This document shows positions 9,202 to 21,708 of a stretch of 64,000 nucleotides of DNA, in pieces. The position numbers and the translations under genes were made by a program. Position 1 is the stretch's first letter; every line of letters starts with the position of its first letter. The DNA comes from Duganella rivi (GTDB taxonomy: Bacteria > Pseudomonadota > Gammaproteobacteria > Burkholderiales > Burkholderiaceae_D), in assembly GCF_009857435.1 (NCBI RefSeq), contig NZ_WWCK01000003.1, positions 62,001-126,000 on the forward strand. Direction: 5' to 3'. The notes beneath the pieces are model-generated. The model made no database searches, was not told the origin of the DNA, and was given only the letters and a program-made list of their open reading frames with translations.

Positions 9202-11616
9202 ATGATTGCCAATTCCACCACGCCAGCCTCGCCGAAAAAGACGGTCTCGCCGCGGCACGCCTTGCTGGAGGAGTTGATCGGCATCGCCGTCAAGCAGGCC
9301 GGCGGCCAGTACCTGGACTTGGCTAATCAATTGGCCGGCGCCTTGATCGACGCTACCGATGGCGATGCGCGCCAGATTCAGCAGCGTCTGCGCGCGGGCA
9401 ACCAGCTACGCAACCGCAACTTCGCCTTCCTGCACCTGGCGACCAGCACCCTGGAAAAAGCCTTGCGGCGCGAGATTGCCGAACTGGCTCCGGCCGCCAA
9501 AAGCGCGGCGCGCGAAAGTGGCCTGTCCCTGTCGCTGGTGCCGTTCGAGGAGATGGACAACAAGGTCGCGCTGAGCGGCGTCAGCAAACCATTTGAGACT
9601 TTGTACGCAGATCAGCTGCAGACCTTGAACGTGCGGTTGGCGTTTCTGCTGGATCGCGACATTTTGCGCGTCAGCCAGAATCCGTTCCGGCCGGAGGTGT
9701 TCCTGGTGGCCTTGCAGCAGGCGTGGACGGAGTTTGACCCGGAAGCAGAGTCGGCGGGGCTGTTGCAGCCGCTGCTCAAGCCCGGCATGTTCATTGAGAT
9801 GGGGCCGATGTTGGAGGCGCTGAGCCTGTGCCTGCAAAGCAAAGGCGTGCTGCCGGGCGGCGTGGACGGTTATCGGCGGCGCAAGCCGGACGGCGGCAAG
9901 GAGGGCGCGGCTGCCAAGGCGCGCAGCAATCAGGACGCATTGGCGCAGCAACTGCGGCAGTTCTTCGCTTCCAGCGAGGTTGCGGGCTCGGCGGCAGGGC
10001 AGATTGTCGACGGCATCGCCAACGGCATGCTGCAGGGCGTTGATCTGCGCATCCCCGATCTCCCAGCAGCCGCACTGGCCGCCGGCAGCACATGGGCGCC
10101 CAACGCCGATCGCGCAACTGGCACGGTCGCGGCAGGAGGTTTCGTTGATGCTGCAGTCGGCGCGGCTGGTGCGCAGCCCGGTGGCGTGTGGCTGCAGGGG
10201 CCAGCGCAGGGCTTCCACGTCGGCGTCATGACCAACGAAGAGGCGCAGCGCCTGTCACAACTTACTGGCAAGCAGCCTTTGCTGGCCTACCTCGCGGAAC
10301 TACAAAAATCCGCAGCGCCGGCCGCAGCGAGCGACGACGGCACACCGCCAGCCAACGTCTTCTACCTGCCCAACCTCAAGCAAGCCATGCCGCAAGGCAG
10401 CCTGACGCGCGCCGACGAGTCGACCATCGACCTGCTTTCCGCTGTGTTCGACACCGTCTTCCGCGACCAGAGCATCTCGGCCGAAATCCGCGAACTGATC
10501 CGTTTCCTGCAAATTCCCGTCCTGAAAGCCGCACTGGTCGATAAAAACTTCTTCTTCCAGGAAGCCCACCCGGCGCGCCGCCTGCTGGAACTGCTCTCGC
10601 GCATGGGCTGGGAGCAGCGCAAAGGCCCGGACGACCCGTTATTCCAGGCGATGCAGCGCAGTGTCGACCGCGTCGGCCGCGACTACGAGCAGGAGCTGTC
10701 GGTTTTCACCGAGGCCGTCAACGAACTGGAAGCGTCCATACAGGCCGAAGAAAAAGCGGCCGCCGCCGCCATCGCCGCGCCGATCGCGGCGGCGCTCAAG
10801 CAAGAGAAAATGGCCGAGTCGAACAAGCTGGCCAAGAACGCCGTCGCCTTGCGCATTGGCACCGGCGAGGTGATCGCCGTGGTGGAAGCCTTCCTTGAGC
10901 AGCGCTGGGTCTCGGTGCTGACCATCGCCTACAGCATCGAAGACGAGAAACCGGGCGCCGTCAACAGCGCCACCAAGACCATGGACGACCTGATCTGGAG
11001 CGTGCGTCCCAAACTGAAGCCGGAAGACCGCAAGCAACTGATCGCCAAGCTGCCGGGCCTGCTCTCCACGCTCAACAAGTGGCTCGACGTCATCAAATGG
11101 CAAGACGCCGACCGCCTGCAATTCTTTGCCGAACTGGCCGAATGCCACGCTTCCATCGTGCGCGCGCCGTTGGAAATGTCGCCTGAGCGTCAAGTGGAAA
11201 TTTCGATGCAGGTCGCGCAGCAAGCGGCAGAGCGCCGCCTGCAACTGCAAGCCAAAGCAGAAGCCGAAGAAAAAGCCCGCGCCGAACAGCCGCCACTGGA
11301 TGAGGATGAGGAAGACGCGATCATCGAAGTCGACAGTCTAGTACGCGGCATGTGGCTGGAATTCGCAGACGAGCAGGGTGGCGCTAACCGCAAAGTCAAA
11401 CTAGCGTGGATTAGCCCCCGCCGCACGCTCTACATCTTCGCCACCGCCGCGCGGCAGGAAGCGTTCTCCATGTCCGGGGAAGAGTTGGCCAAGCGCTTCC
11501 GCGAAGGCAGCGCCCACGCCGTGCGCAGCGACGGCGTGGTCACCGTCGCGTTGTCGCAAGCCCTGTCCCGCAGCGCCGGCAACGACGCGTCAATTACGGC
11601 CGCTGCGGTCGGTTAG
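9202..11616 (+). CDS. DUF1631 family protein
   Basis: 804 residues, soluble, largely helical. The sequence fits the DUF1631 family: an N-terminal region (LLEELIGIAVKQAGGQYLDL), a long middle part with a coiled-coil-like Ala/Glu segment (about 510-545), and a C-terminal region with LVRGMWLEFADEQG and KLAWISPRRTLYIFA. That last part reads like a small beta-barrel (PilZ-like) domain, but the RxxxR and DxSxxG c-di-GMP motifs are missing. The family function is unknown to me. An AGGA site 7 bases before the ATG supports the start. It is monocistronic; a palindromic repeat lies 70 bases after its stop. Confidence 0.75.
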   Translation: MIANSTTPASPKKTVSPRHALLEELIGIAVKQAGGQYLDLANQLAGALIDATDGDARQIQQRLRAGNQLRNRNFAFLHLATSTLEKALRREIAELAPAAKSAARESGLSLSLVPFEEMDNKVALSGVSKPFETLYADQLQTLNVRLAFLLDRDILRVSQNPFRPEVFLVALQQAWTEFDPEAESAGLLQPLLKPGMFIEMGPMLEALSLCLQSKGVLPGGVDGYRRRKPDGGKEGAAAKARSNQDALAQQLRQFFASSEVAGSAAGQIVDGIANGMLQGVDLRIPDLPAAALAAGSTWAPNADRATGTVAAGGFVDAAVGAAGAQPGGVWLQGPAQGFHVGVMTNEEAQRLSQLTGKQPLLAYLAELQKSAAPAAASDDGTPPANVFYLPNLKQAMPQGSLTRADESTIDLLSAVFDTVFRDQSISAEIRELIRFLQIPVLKAALVDKNFFFQEAHPARRLLELLSRMGWEQRKGPDDPLFQAMQRSVDRVGRDYEQELSVFTEAVNELEASIQAEEKAAAAAIAAPIAAALKQEKMAESNKLAKNAVALRIGTGEVIAVVEAFLEQRWVSVLTIAYSIEDEKPGAVNSATKTMDDLIWSVRPKLKPEDRKQLIAKLPGLLSTLNKWLDVIKWQDADRLQFFAELAECHASIVRAPLEMSPERQVEISMQVAQQAAERRLQLQAKAEAEEKARAEQPPLDEDEEDAIIEVDSLVRGMWLEFADEQGGANRKVKLAWISPRRTLYIFATAARQEAFSMSGEELAKRFREGSAHAVRSDGVVTVALSQALSRSAGNDASITAAAVG

Positions 11617-11688
11617 ATGTTTGGCGGGGTACTCAAGATGAGTACAGTTAGCATCAAGCTCCCATCCTAAAAAGCACCCCGAACGAAA

Positions 11689-11725
11689 GGGTCAGACCCC
11701 GTATGGGGTCTGACCCTGGCCGCAG
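11689..11725. repeat. dispersed palindromic repeat, copy A
   Basis: GGGTCAGACCCC (11689-11700) and GGGGTCTGACCC (11705-11716) are perfect reverse complements around GTAT, followed by GCCGCAG (11719-11725). The same unit recurs at 29296 and 51272. It lies between the ends of two convergent genes (DUF1631 and the glutathione transferase), where it could act as a bidirectional hairpin. Confidence 0.85.
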
Positions 11726-11782
11726 CGGTGTGCGGGGTGGGTTGGTGCCGCGTGCTTTTAAGACCCAGCTACGTCAACCCCG

Positions 11783-12406
11783 TCAAGGCACCCCATTGGC
11801 GCCGTGTTGGATGTAGGCTGGGCGAGCGGCCAGGCGCTCGAACCAAGCCTCCACGGCCGACAGTGCAGGACGCTCGATAGGCGTCGAGAGCCAGCGGTTC
11901 AGCGACAGGCCCAGCACGATGTCGGCCAGCGTGAATCGATCGCCGCACACGTAGGCGTTGGTGCGGGCCAGCTGCGCATCTAGCAGGGTCATTAAGCGAT
12001 TCCACTCGGCTGCGCTGGCGGCGATGGCTGCGGCATCGGTATGCGCCGGGCTGCGGCGCACCAGTGCCATGAAGGCATAACGCCACGCGTTATTCAGCTC
12101 CGTCGCCTGCCAGTCCATCCATTTTTCCACCTGCGCCCGCGCCATTGGTCCTACCGGCAGCAAATCGGAGCGGCCATGCTTAACGGCCAGATAGCGGCAA
12201 ATCGTATTGGACTCCCACAGCGCCTGCCCCTCATCAATGATGACCGGCACCATGCCGTTAGGATTCAGACTAAGAAACTCCGGCGTACCGGTCGGCAGAA
12301 AGCCATTGCCGTACTGTTCCAATTCGTAGGGCACGCCAATTTCCGCACAAGTCCACAACACCTTGCGCACATTAATCGAGCTTGATTTACCGAGTATTTT
12401 TAACAT
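11783..12406 (-). CDS. glutathione S-transferase family protein
   Basis: 207 residues. The N-terminal thioredoxin-like domain starts MLKILGKSSSINVRKVLWT, where one of the serines is the likely glutathione-activating residue, continues with the cis-proline segment NGMVPVIIDEG, and has the glutathione-binding LWESNTICRYLA. The helical C-terminal domain carries GDRFTLADIVLG, the conserved N-capping motif. It conjugates or reduces electrophiles with glutathione in the cytoplasm; the substrate is unknown. It stands alone, convergent with the DUF1631 gene and divergent from the PAP2-like gene. Confidence 0.9.
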   Translation of the reverse strand: MLKILGKSSSINVRKVLWTCAEIGVPYELEQYGNGFLPTGTPEFLSLNPNGMVPVIIDEGQALWESNTICRYLAVKHGRSDLLPVGPMARAQVEKWMDWQATELNNAWRYAFMALVRRSPAHTDAAAIAASAAEWNRLMTLLDAQLARTNAYVCGDRFTLADIVLGLSLNRWLSTPIERPALSAVEAWFERLAARPAYIQHGANGVP

Positions 12407-12519
12407 CGCGCCAGTATGCCATAGCTATTTAATATTGCATTAAGGTAAATGTTCGCCAGAATACACGGGCATGTGTTTTAATGCGTGCTGCAGTGCAAAA
12501 TACAAGGAGCTGGCGGTAA

Positions 12520-13149
12520 ATGATGATGTGGTGGCATTGGTTGAGTGTAATTGGCAGCCTCGCGGTGACGGGCCCGATCGGCGTCGCCATCGTGGTGTGG
12601 CTGCTGGCGGGGAAATCGTGGCGCTTGACCGCTATCTGGCTCGGCCTGTTTGGCGCCGGCATGGCGCTGGTGGTGGCGACCAAGATGGCTTTCATCGGCT
12701 GGGGCGTCGGCGTCGCCTCGGTGGAATTCGCCGGCTTCAGCGGCCATGCCATGCGTGCCGCCGCCGTGTTCCCGGTGGCCGGCTTCCTCGCTACCCGTTC
12801 CTCGCCGTCGCACCTCCGCTGGCTCGGCACCGCTGCCGGCGTGCTGCTGGCCGTGCTGATTGCCATCTCGCGCGTCTACGTGCGCGCCCACCCGCCGTCC
12901 GAAGCGCTGACCGGCTGCCTGCTGGGGCTGGCCGTGGCCGGCATCTTCATCTGGTACGCCAGCACCGAGCACCACATGGCCTTGAGCCGCCTGCTGGTGC
13001 TGTTGTGCATCCCGGTGCTGCTGGTGGCGCCGCAGGTCGAGCCGATCCCGGCCGAACAGTGGATTACCAAGGCCGCGCTTTACCTGTCCGGCCGCGACCA
13101 GCCCTACACCCGCAATATGTGGCGTCAACCGAAGTCGCCGCTCGACTGA
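12520..13149 (+). CDS. PAP2-like membrane phosphatase with altered motifs
   Basis: 209 residues, mostly hydrophobic, five or six membrane helices. Recognisable parts of the PAP2 (phosphatidic acid phosphatase) signature are FSGHAMRAA (usual PSGH) and ISRVYVRAHPPSEAL (usual SRxxxxxHxxxD). The third motif has Glu in place of Asp, and the first motif (KxxxxxxRP) keeps only a lysine (KMAFIGWG). The catalytic histidines remain, so it may still act on lipid phosphates such as undecaprenyl pyrophosphate, but activity is uncertain. AAGGAG lies about 10 bases upstream; three ATG codons in a row leave the exact start open. Confidence 0.7.
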   Translation: MMMWWHWLSVIGSLAVTGPIGVAIVVWLLAGKSWRLTAIWLGLFGAGMALVVATKMAFIGWGVGVASVEFAGFSGHAMRAAAVFPVAGFLATRSSPSHLRWLGTAAGVLLAVLIAISRVYVRAHPPSEALTGCLLGLAVAGIFIWYASTEHHMALSRLLVLLCIPVLLVAPQVEPIPAEQWITKAALYLSGRDQPYTRNMWRQPKSPLD

Positions 13150-13240
13150 CGCCGCTGCAACGTTGCGCGTTTTCCGGCCTTAAGCTATGCACAAAATGGT
13201 ATTATTGTGAACTTTTCCAGCCCACACTCCAGATAACAAC

Positions 13241-16200
13241 GTGCGTCTATCTTCCATCAAATTGTCGGGATTTAAGTCTTTCGTTGATCCTACCAATTTT
13301 CAGGTTCCGGGTCAGTTGGTCGGCGTAGTTGGGCCCAACGGTTGCGGCAAGTCGAACATCATCGATGCGGTGCGCTGGGTGCTGGGCGAATCCAAGGCTT
13401 CGGAGCTGCGCGGCGAGTCGATGCAGGACGTGATCTTCAACGGCTCGACCCACCGCAAACCGGCCGGGCGCTCGTCGGTGGAGCTGGTATTCGATAACAA
13501 CGCGGGCAAGGCCGCAGGGCAGTGGGGCCAGTATGCCGAAATCGCCGTCAAGCGCACGCTGACGCGTGACGGCACGTCGACCTACTACATCAACGGCCAG
13601 CCGGTGCGCCGGCGCGACATTCAAGACATCTTCCTCGGCACCGGCCTTGGCCCGCGCGCTTACGCGATTATCGGTCAGGGCATGATCTCGCGGATTATCG
13701 AATCGCGCCCGGAAGAACTGCGCGTGTTCCTCGAAGAAGCGGCCGGCGTCTCCAAGTACAAAGAGCGCCGCCGGGAGACTGAGAACCGCCTGCACGACAC
13801 GCGCGAAAATCTGCTGCGCGTCGAAGACATTCTGCGCGAACTGAACTCCAACCTGGAAAAGCTGGAAGGCCAGGCCGCCGTCGCCACCAAATTCCACCAG
13901 CTGCAAGCGGATCAGGAAGAGAAGCAAAAGCTGCTTTGGCTGCTGCGCAAGGTAGAAGCTGAAAACGAGCAGAAAAAATACTTCCGCGAAGTCGAGCAAG
14001 CGCAGAACGATCTGGAAGAACAGACCGCCAAGCTGCGCAACGTCGAGCTGTCGCTGGAACAGATGCGCCAGTCGCACTTTGCTGCCGGCGACCGCCTGCA
14101 CACTGCGCAAGGCGCGCTGTATCAAACCAATGCCGAAATCGGCAGCCTCGAAGCGCAGATCAAGTTCGTGGTCGAATCGCGCAGCCGCTTGCAAGCGCAG
14201 TTGGCCGCGCTGACCGCGCAGCGCGATCAATGGCAGCGTCAAGCCACCGAGGGCAACGAGCAAATCGAAGAAGCCGAATTCAATCTGGAAGAACTGAGCG
14301 CCAAGGTCGAAGAAGCGCAAGTGATGGCCGAGCAAAAGGCCGAGTCGCTGCCGATGCTGGAACAAGCGTGGAAGGAAGCGCAGACCAAGAGCACCGAATC
14401 GCGCTCGCGCATTATGCAAGCGCAGCAGCAGTTGGAATTGGAATCGGCGCACCAGCGCAACGCCAACAACATCTTGAACGGCCTGGCCGTGCGGCGCGAG
14501 CGCCTGCAACAAGAGAAGAGTGGTTTAAGCCTGCCGGACAGCGCGCACTTGTCGAATCTGCGCCTGCAACTGGAAGAGAAACAGCAAGCGCTGGAAGAAC
14601 AAACCTTCCTGCTGGAAGAAGCGCACGAGCAGCAGCCAAAGCTGGAGCAGGAGCGCCAGGAAGCGCAGCAGCAGGTCAACGCGGAAACCGCCGCCAACGC
14701 CCAGCTGGAAGCGCGCCTGAACGCACTGCGCCAGTTGCAGGAGCGCGTGCAAACGCAAGGCAAGGTCACGCCATGGTTGCAAAAGCACGAGCTGGAATCG
14801 CTGCCGCGCTTGTGGCAAAAACTGAATATCGAAAGCGGCTGGGAGCCGGCGCTGGAATCGGTGCTGCGTGAGCGCACCTCGGCGCTGCAAATGTCGAATA
14901 TCGAGTGGGCCAAGGCCTTCTTCAGCGATGCGCCGCCGGCCAAGCTGGCGCTGTTTGCGCCGTCGACCGCGGTGCCGCCTGCACCGGTGGAAGCGCCCGG
15001 CCTCAAGCCTTTCCTGAATCTGCTGAAGATTAACGATCCCGGTCTGCGCGGCTTGCTGCAAGACTGGCTGCACAACGTCTACATCGCCGACGATACGGCG
15101 GAAGCGTTTGCCGACCGCGCCAAGCTGCCTGCTGGCGGCTCGATCATCACGCGTCAAGGTCACGTGGTGACGCAGAACAGCGTGCGCTTCTACGCCGCCG
15201 ACTCTGAACAAGACGGCATGCTGGGACGCCAGCAGGAAATCGAAAACATCACCAAGCAGCTGCGCGCGCAGCAGATGCTGGCCGACGAAGCGCGTTCGCG
15301 CTCGGTGCGCGCGGAAGCCGCAGTGACGGAACTGACGCGCCGCCTGACCGAGTACCGCGCCAAGCTGCAAAGCCTGCAATCGTCGGTGCACACGCTGCAA
15401 CTGGAAGTGGTGAAGCTGTCCGAAATTGAAGCGCGCTTCAACCAGCGCAGCACGCAGATCGAAACTGACTTGGCCGAAATCGCCGCGCAGGAAGAAGAGC
15501 AAACGCAGATCAAGCTGGAGTCGGAAGAGAAATTCGAGCAGCTCGACATGGAACTCGGCAATCTGCAAGGCGAGCACGAAGACGGCCAGACCGACTTTAT
15601 GCAAAAGGAGCAGCGCCTCGCCGACGCCCGCGAAGCCTTGCGCGACCTCGAACGCGCCGCGCAGGAAGTGCAGTTCGCAGAGAAAACCCAGCGCAGCAAG
15701 ATCGAAGAATTCCGCCGCAATATCGCTACTGCGACGGCGCAAGTGGCGCAGGTCACGGAGAGCATCGAGTCCGGCCGCATGGAGCTGGAAGGCCTCGAAC
15801 AGGGCACGGCCAACGAAGGCTTGCAGGAGCTGCTGGATCGCCGCACCACCCAAGAAAAAGCGCTGTCCGACGCGCGCCACGAACTCGATCAAATCGCGCA
15901 GCAACTGCGTTTGTTCGAGGAAGGCCGCATGTCGACCGAGCGCGCGCTGCAACCGCAGCGCGACAAGATCATGGAGATGCAGCTGAAGGAGCAGGCCGCG
16001 CGCCTGAACCAGGAGCAGTTTGCCGCGCAACTGGCCGAGGTGCAGGCCGACGAAGCGGCGCTGTCCGAGAAGCTGCATCCCGATATGAAGGCATCGTACT
16101 TGCAGGGTGAAGTCACGCGCCTGACCAACGCCATCTCGGCGCTGGGCGCGGTCAACCTGGCGGCGCTGGACGAACTGGCCACCGCTTCCGAGCGCAAGAA

Positions 16201-16768
16201 CTTCCTCGATTCGCAAAACGCGGATTTGACGGAAGCGATCAACACGCTGGAAGACGCCATCACCAAGATCGACAAGGAGACGCGCGATCTGCTGCAAGAC
16301 ACCTTCGACCGCGTCAACGGTCACTTCTCCGAGCTGTTCCCGATTCTGTTCGGCGGCGGCCAGGCGAAGCTGATCATGACCGGCGACGAAATCCTGGACT
16401 CCGGCGTGCAGGTCATGGCCCAGCCGCCGGGCAAGAAGAACGCCACCATTCACCTGCTGTCCGGCGGTGAAAAAGCGCTGACCGCCACCGCGCTGGTGTT
16501 CTCCATGTTCCGCTTGAATCCCGCGCCATTCTGCTTGCTCGACGAGGTCGACGCGCCGCTGGATGACGCCAATACCGAGCGATTCTGCCGCATGGTCAAA
16601 CGCATGTCCGAACATACTCAATTCCTCTTCATCTCGCACAACAAGATTGCGATGGAGATGGCCAATCAACTGATCGGTGTGACGATGCAGGAACAAGGTG
16701 TATCGCGCATCGTGGCGGTGGATATGGAATCCGCCGCAAACTTCGCTTCCGAGGCTCAAGCAGCATGA
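13241..16768 (+). CDS. smc: chromosome segregation protein SMC
   Basis: 1175 residues, full-length bacterial SMC. The N-terminal ATPase half opens with a GTG start, then LSSIKLSGFKSF and the Walker A GPNGCGKSN; two long coiled coils flank the hinge (about residues 515-660); the C-terminal half has the signature HLLSGGEKALTATAL and Walker B PFCLLDEVDAPLDDAN. With ScpA/ScpB it loads on DNA and folds the chromosome. The GTG at 13241 matches the usual SMC N-terminus. Its stop overlaps the start of zipA (ATGA), and ligA follows, the usual betaproteobacterial order. Confidence 0.97.
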   Translation: MRLSSIKLSGFKSFVDPTNFQVPGQLVGVVGPNGCGKSNIIDAVRWVLGESKASELRGESMQDVIFNGSTHRKPAGRSSVELVFDNNAGKAAGQWGQYAEIAVKRTLTRDGTSTYYINGQPVRRRDIQDIFLGTGLGPRAYAIIGQGMISRIIESRPEELRVFLEEAAGVSKYKERRRETENRLHDTRENLLRVEDILRELNSNLEKLEGQAAVATKFHQLQADQEEKQKLLWLLRKVEAENEQKKYFREVEQAQNDLEEQTAKLRNVELSLEQMRQSHFAAGDRLHTAQGALYQTNAEIGSLEAQIKFVVESRSRLQAQLAALTAQRDQWQRQATEGNEQIEEAEFNLEELSAKVEEAQVMAEQKAESLPMLEQAWKEAQTKSTESRSRIMQAQQQLELESAHQRNANNILNGLAVRRERLQQEKSGLSLPDSAHLSNLRLQLEEKQQALEEQTFLLEEAHEQQPKLEQERQEAQQQVNAETAANAQLEARLNALRQLQERVQTQGKVTPWLQKHELESLPRLWQKLNIESGWEPALESVLRERTSALQMSNIEWAKAFFSDAPPAKLALFAPSTAVPPAPVEAPGLKPFLNLLKINDPGLRGLLQDWLHNVYIADDTAEAFADRAKLPAGGSIITRQGHVVTQNSVRFYAADSEQDGMLGRQQEIENITKQLRAQQMLADEARSRSVRAEAAVTELTRRLTEYRAKLQSLQSSVHTLQLEVVKLSEIEARFNQRSTQIETDLAEIAAQEEEQTQIKLESEEKFEQLDMELGNLQGEHEDGQTDFMQKEQRLADAREALRDLERAAQEVQFAEKTQRSKIEEFRRNIATATAQVAQVTESIESGRMELEGLEQGTANEGLQELLDRRTTQEKALSDARHELDQIAQQLRLFEEGRMSTERALQPQRDKIMEMQLKEQAARLNQEQFAAQLAEVQADEAALSEKLHPDMKASYLQGEVTRLTNAISALGAVNLAALDELATASERKNFLDSQNADLTEAINTLEDAITKIDKETRDLLQDTFDRVNGHFSELFPILFGGGQAKLIMTGDEILDSGVQVMAQPPGKKNATIHLLSGGEKALTATALVFSMFRLNPAPFCLLDEVDAPLDDANTERFCRMVKRMSEHTQFLFISHNKIAMEMANQLIGVTMQEQGVSRIVAVDMESAANFASEAQAA

Positions 16769-17913
16769 CAGATCTTCAACTCAGTTTAATCGCGGCCGCC
16801 GGCGTGTTTGTCGCCGGCGTCTTCACGTACAACAAAATCCAGGAATACAAGGCCAAGAAAAGCGTGGAACGCGCTTTCTCGTCCGACCATGACGATGTGC
16901 TGATGCGCACCGGCGACGATGCAGTCGCGCGTCAGGAACCGAGCTTCTCGCTCGACAGCGCAACGCCCGGCGTGGCAGGCGGCGAAGCTGCTGCGGCAGC
17001 GGCGGCACTGAGCGCAGTGGCCGCGGAATTCACCACCGACGACGAAGCCGGCCAGCCAGCCAGCGAAGACGCACTGGCCGCCCGCGCCAACGCTGCATCA
17101 GCAGCGGCGGCGGAACAGGCCACGGCCCTGGTTGACCCGCTGATCGATTGCCTGTTGCCGCTATCGCTGGAAGCGCCTGCGCGCGGCGACAAGCTGCTGC
17201 CGGTACTGCAAACCCTGCGCATGGTCGGCAACAAGCCAGTGCACTACATCGGCAAAGCCGTGAGCGGCGATTGGGAACCGATCGCCCACGGCGGCGTCTA
17301 CACCGAACTGCAAGGCGGCGTGCAACTGGCCAGCCGCAGCACCGCGCTCAATGAACTCGAATACTCGGAACTGGTAACGCGCCTGCGCGCCATGGCCGAC
17401 GAAATCGGCGCCGAGCCGGTGATCCCGGACATGATGGAAGTGATGGCAGAAGCGCGCAATCTGCACCGCTTTGTCGCCGGTCACGACGCGCAGCTGGGCG
17501 TCAACCTGCAAACCAATGGTGCGCCATGGTCGATCACCACCTTGATCGGCGCCCTGGAAAAGCAGGGCTTCGACGTGCGTCCTGATGGCCGCTTCGTGAT
17601 GCCGGACGGCGAAGGCAGCTTCCTGTTCTCGCTGTCGACCAATGTCACGCCGGCCGAGGAAACCACGGCCCGTTTGACACTGCTGCTGGACGTGCCGTGC
17701 GTAGCACCGGCCCGTGACGGCTTCGGCGCCATGGTTGCTTGCGCCAAGTCGCTGGTGGCGCGCCTGGACGCCACCATCGTGGACGACTACAACCAGCCTT
17801 TGTCCGACGCCGCACTGACGGAGATCGCTGGTCAGGTACAAGATTTTTACGCCGAGATGAACGATGCCGACATCCCGGCCGGCTCCACCCGCGCGCTGCG
17901 TTTGTTCAGCTAA
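16765..17913 (+). CDS. zipA: cell division protein ZipA (FtsZ-binding C-terminal domain)
   Basis: 382 residues. One N-terminal transmembrane helix (about 6-22, LSLIAAAGVFVAGVFTY) anchors it in the inner membrane with the body in the cytoplasm. An acidic, alanine-rich linker (about 50-125) leads to the C-terminal FtsZ-binding fold (about 230-375), recognisable from LHRFVAGHDAQLGVNLQTNG and the terminal strand-helix pattern. ZipA tethers FtsZ to the membrane during ring assembly. It overlaps smc by four bases and lies just upstream of ligA, so translational coupling with smc is likely. The sequence is divergent outside the C-domain, as usual. Confidence 0.88.
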   Translation: MTDLQLSLIAAAGVFVAGVFTYNKIQEYKAKKSVERAFSSDHDDVLMRTGDDAVARQEPSFSLDSATPGVAGGEAAAAAAALSAVAAEFTTDDEAGQPASEDALAARANAASAAAAEQATALVDPLIDCLLPLSLEAPARGDKLLPVLQTLRMVGNKPVHYIGKAVSGDWEPIAHGGVYTELQGGVQLASRSTALNELEYSELVTRLRAMADEIGAEPVIPDMMEVMAEARNLHRFVAGHDAQLGVNLQTNGAPWSITTLIGALEKQGFDVRPDGRFVMPDGEGSFLFSLSTNVTPAEETTARLTLLLDVPCVAPARDGFGAMVACAKSLVARLDATIVDDYNQPLSDAALTEIAGQVQDFYAEMNDADIPAGSTRALRLFS

Positions 17914-20265
<2,352 letters not shown>

Positions 20266-20271
20266 ATAATC

Positions 20272-21171
20272 ATGCCAAAAATTCAAAAAGCAGTATTCCC
20301 TGTTGCGGGCTTGGGCAGCCGCTTCCTCCCTGCCACCAAGGCGCAGCCGAAGGAGATGCTGCCTATCGTCGACAAGCCACTGATCCAGTACGCGGTGGAA
20401 GAGGCGGTCGCCGCCGGCATCACCGAAATGGTGTTCATCACCGGCCGTAACAAGCGCGCTATCGAAGACCACTTCGACAAGGCCTACGAGCTGGAATCGG
20501 AACTGGAAGCGGCCAACAAGCAGCAGCTGCTGGAACTGGTGCGCAACGTGATTCCTAAAAGCGTCAACTGCATCTACATCCGCCAGTCGGAACCGCTGGG
20601 CCTCGGCCATGCGGTGCTGTGCGCGCGTCCGGTGATCGGCGACGAGCCGTTTGCCGTGCTGCTGGCGGACGACTTCATGGACACCGCCAGCGGCGTCAAG
20701 CCGGTGCTGGCGCAGATGACCGACTTGTATGCCTACGAGCGCTCCAGCATCCTCGCGGTGCAGGAAGTGCCGCGCGAGGCCACGCGCCAGTACGGCATCG
20801 TCAGCGCCACTGCGTATCAGCCGAAGCTCGAACTGGTGCACGGCATCGTTGAGAAACCGGTGCCGGAGAAAGCGCCGTCCACGCTGGCCGTGGTGGGCCG
20901 CTATGTGCTGTCGGGCCGTATCTTCGACTATCTTGAAAACCTGGGCAGCGGCGCCGGTGGCGAGATCCAGCTGACCGACGGTATCGCCGCGCTGATGAAA
21001 GATGAACGCGTGCTGGCCTACCGCTACGACGGCACCCGCTACGACTGCGGCTCCAAGTTGGGCTACCTCAAAGCCACCACCGCCATGGGCCTCAAGCACG
21101 CGGAAACCGGCGATGATTACTGCCAGTTCCTGCGCGATATCCAGTGCAATATCAACGGCGAAGCAAAATGA
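20272..21171 (+). CDS. galU: UTP-glucose-1-phosphate uridylyltransferase
   Basis: 299 residues, the usual size. It makes UDP-glucose from UTP and glucose-1-phosphate for envelope polysaccharides. The nucleotide-binding start is [18 protein letters not shown], followed by [19 protein letters not shown] and the later VEKP motif ([14 protein letters not shown]). It begins 6 bases after ligA, and its TGA overlaps the ATG of def (ATGA), so zipA, ligA, galU and def appear to be one transcription unit. Confidence 0.96.
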   Translation: MPKIQKAVFPVAGLGSRFLPATKAQPKEMLPIVDKPLIQYAVEEAVAAGITEMVFITGRNKRAIEDHFDKAYELESELEAANKQQLLELVRNVIPKSVNCIYIRQSEPLGLGHAVLCARPVIGDEPFAVLLADDFMDTASGVKPVLAQMTDLYAYERSSILAVQEVPREATRQYGIVSATAYQPKLELVHGIVEKPVPEKAPSTLAVVGRYVLSGRIFDYLENLGSGAGGEIQLTDGIAALMKDERVLAYRYDGTRYDCGSKLGYLKATTAMGLKHAETGDDYCQFLRDIQCNINGEAK

Positions 21172-21704
21172 CTGTCCGCGAAATTTTGAAGATGGGCGAT
21201 CCGCGCCTGCTGCGCGTGGCCGAACCGGTGACCGAATTCGATACGCCGGCCATGCGCGAACTGATCGCCGACATGTTCGACACCATGCACGCTGCCAATG
21301 GCGCGGGCTTGGCGGCGCCGCAGATCGGCGTCAATCTGCAATTGGTGATCTACGGCTTCAAGAGCAATCCACGCTACCCGGATGCGCCGCAGGTGCCGGA
21401 AACGGTATTAATCAATCCGGTGCTGACGCCGCTGTCTGACGAAATGGAAGAAGCGTTTGAGGGCTGCCTGTCAGTGCCGGGCATGCGCGGCAGCGTACCG
21501 CGCTACACCAGGCTGCGCTACGAAGGCGTGGATGAACACAACCAGCCGATCAAGCGCGAAGTGGACGGCTTCCACGCGCGCGTGGTGCAGCACGAAGTGG
21601 ATCACCTGCTGGGCAAGCTGTACCCGATGCGCATCAAGGACTTTTCCAAATTCGGCTTCACCGAGGTGATGTTCCCCGGCCTCGATCCTAACGACGACGA
21701 TTGA
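21168..21704 (+). CDS. def: peptide deformylase
   Basis: 178 residues. All three family motifs are present: [18 protein letters not shown] (metal-binding Cys) and QHEVDHLLG (metal-binding histidines and catalytic Glu). It removes the formyl group from nascent proteins at the ribosome exit. The start ATG at 21168 overlaps the galU stop; the frame is open upstream into galU but that part is not family-like. This copy is not next to fmt, so another def elsewhere in the genome is possible. Confidence 0.95.
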   Translation: MTVREILKMGDPRLLRVAEPVTEFDTPAMRELIADMFDTMHAANGAGLAAPQIGVNLQLVIYGFKSNPRYPDAPQVPETVLINPVLTPLSDEMEEAFEGCLSVPGMRGSVPRYTRLRYEGVDEHNQPIKREVDGFHARVVQHEVDHLLGKLYPMRIKDFSKFGFTEVMFPGLDPNDDD

Positions 21705-21708
21705 CGCC

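Noticed and set aside
14525..16759. Minus-strand open frame of 744 codons inside smc
   Set aside because: Antisense shadow of the smc coiled coil; low-complexity Leu/Gln/Arg/His composition and no ribosome-binding site.
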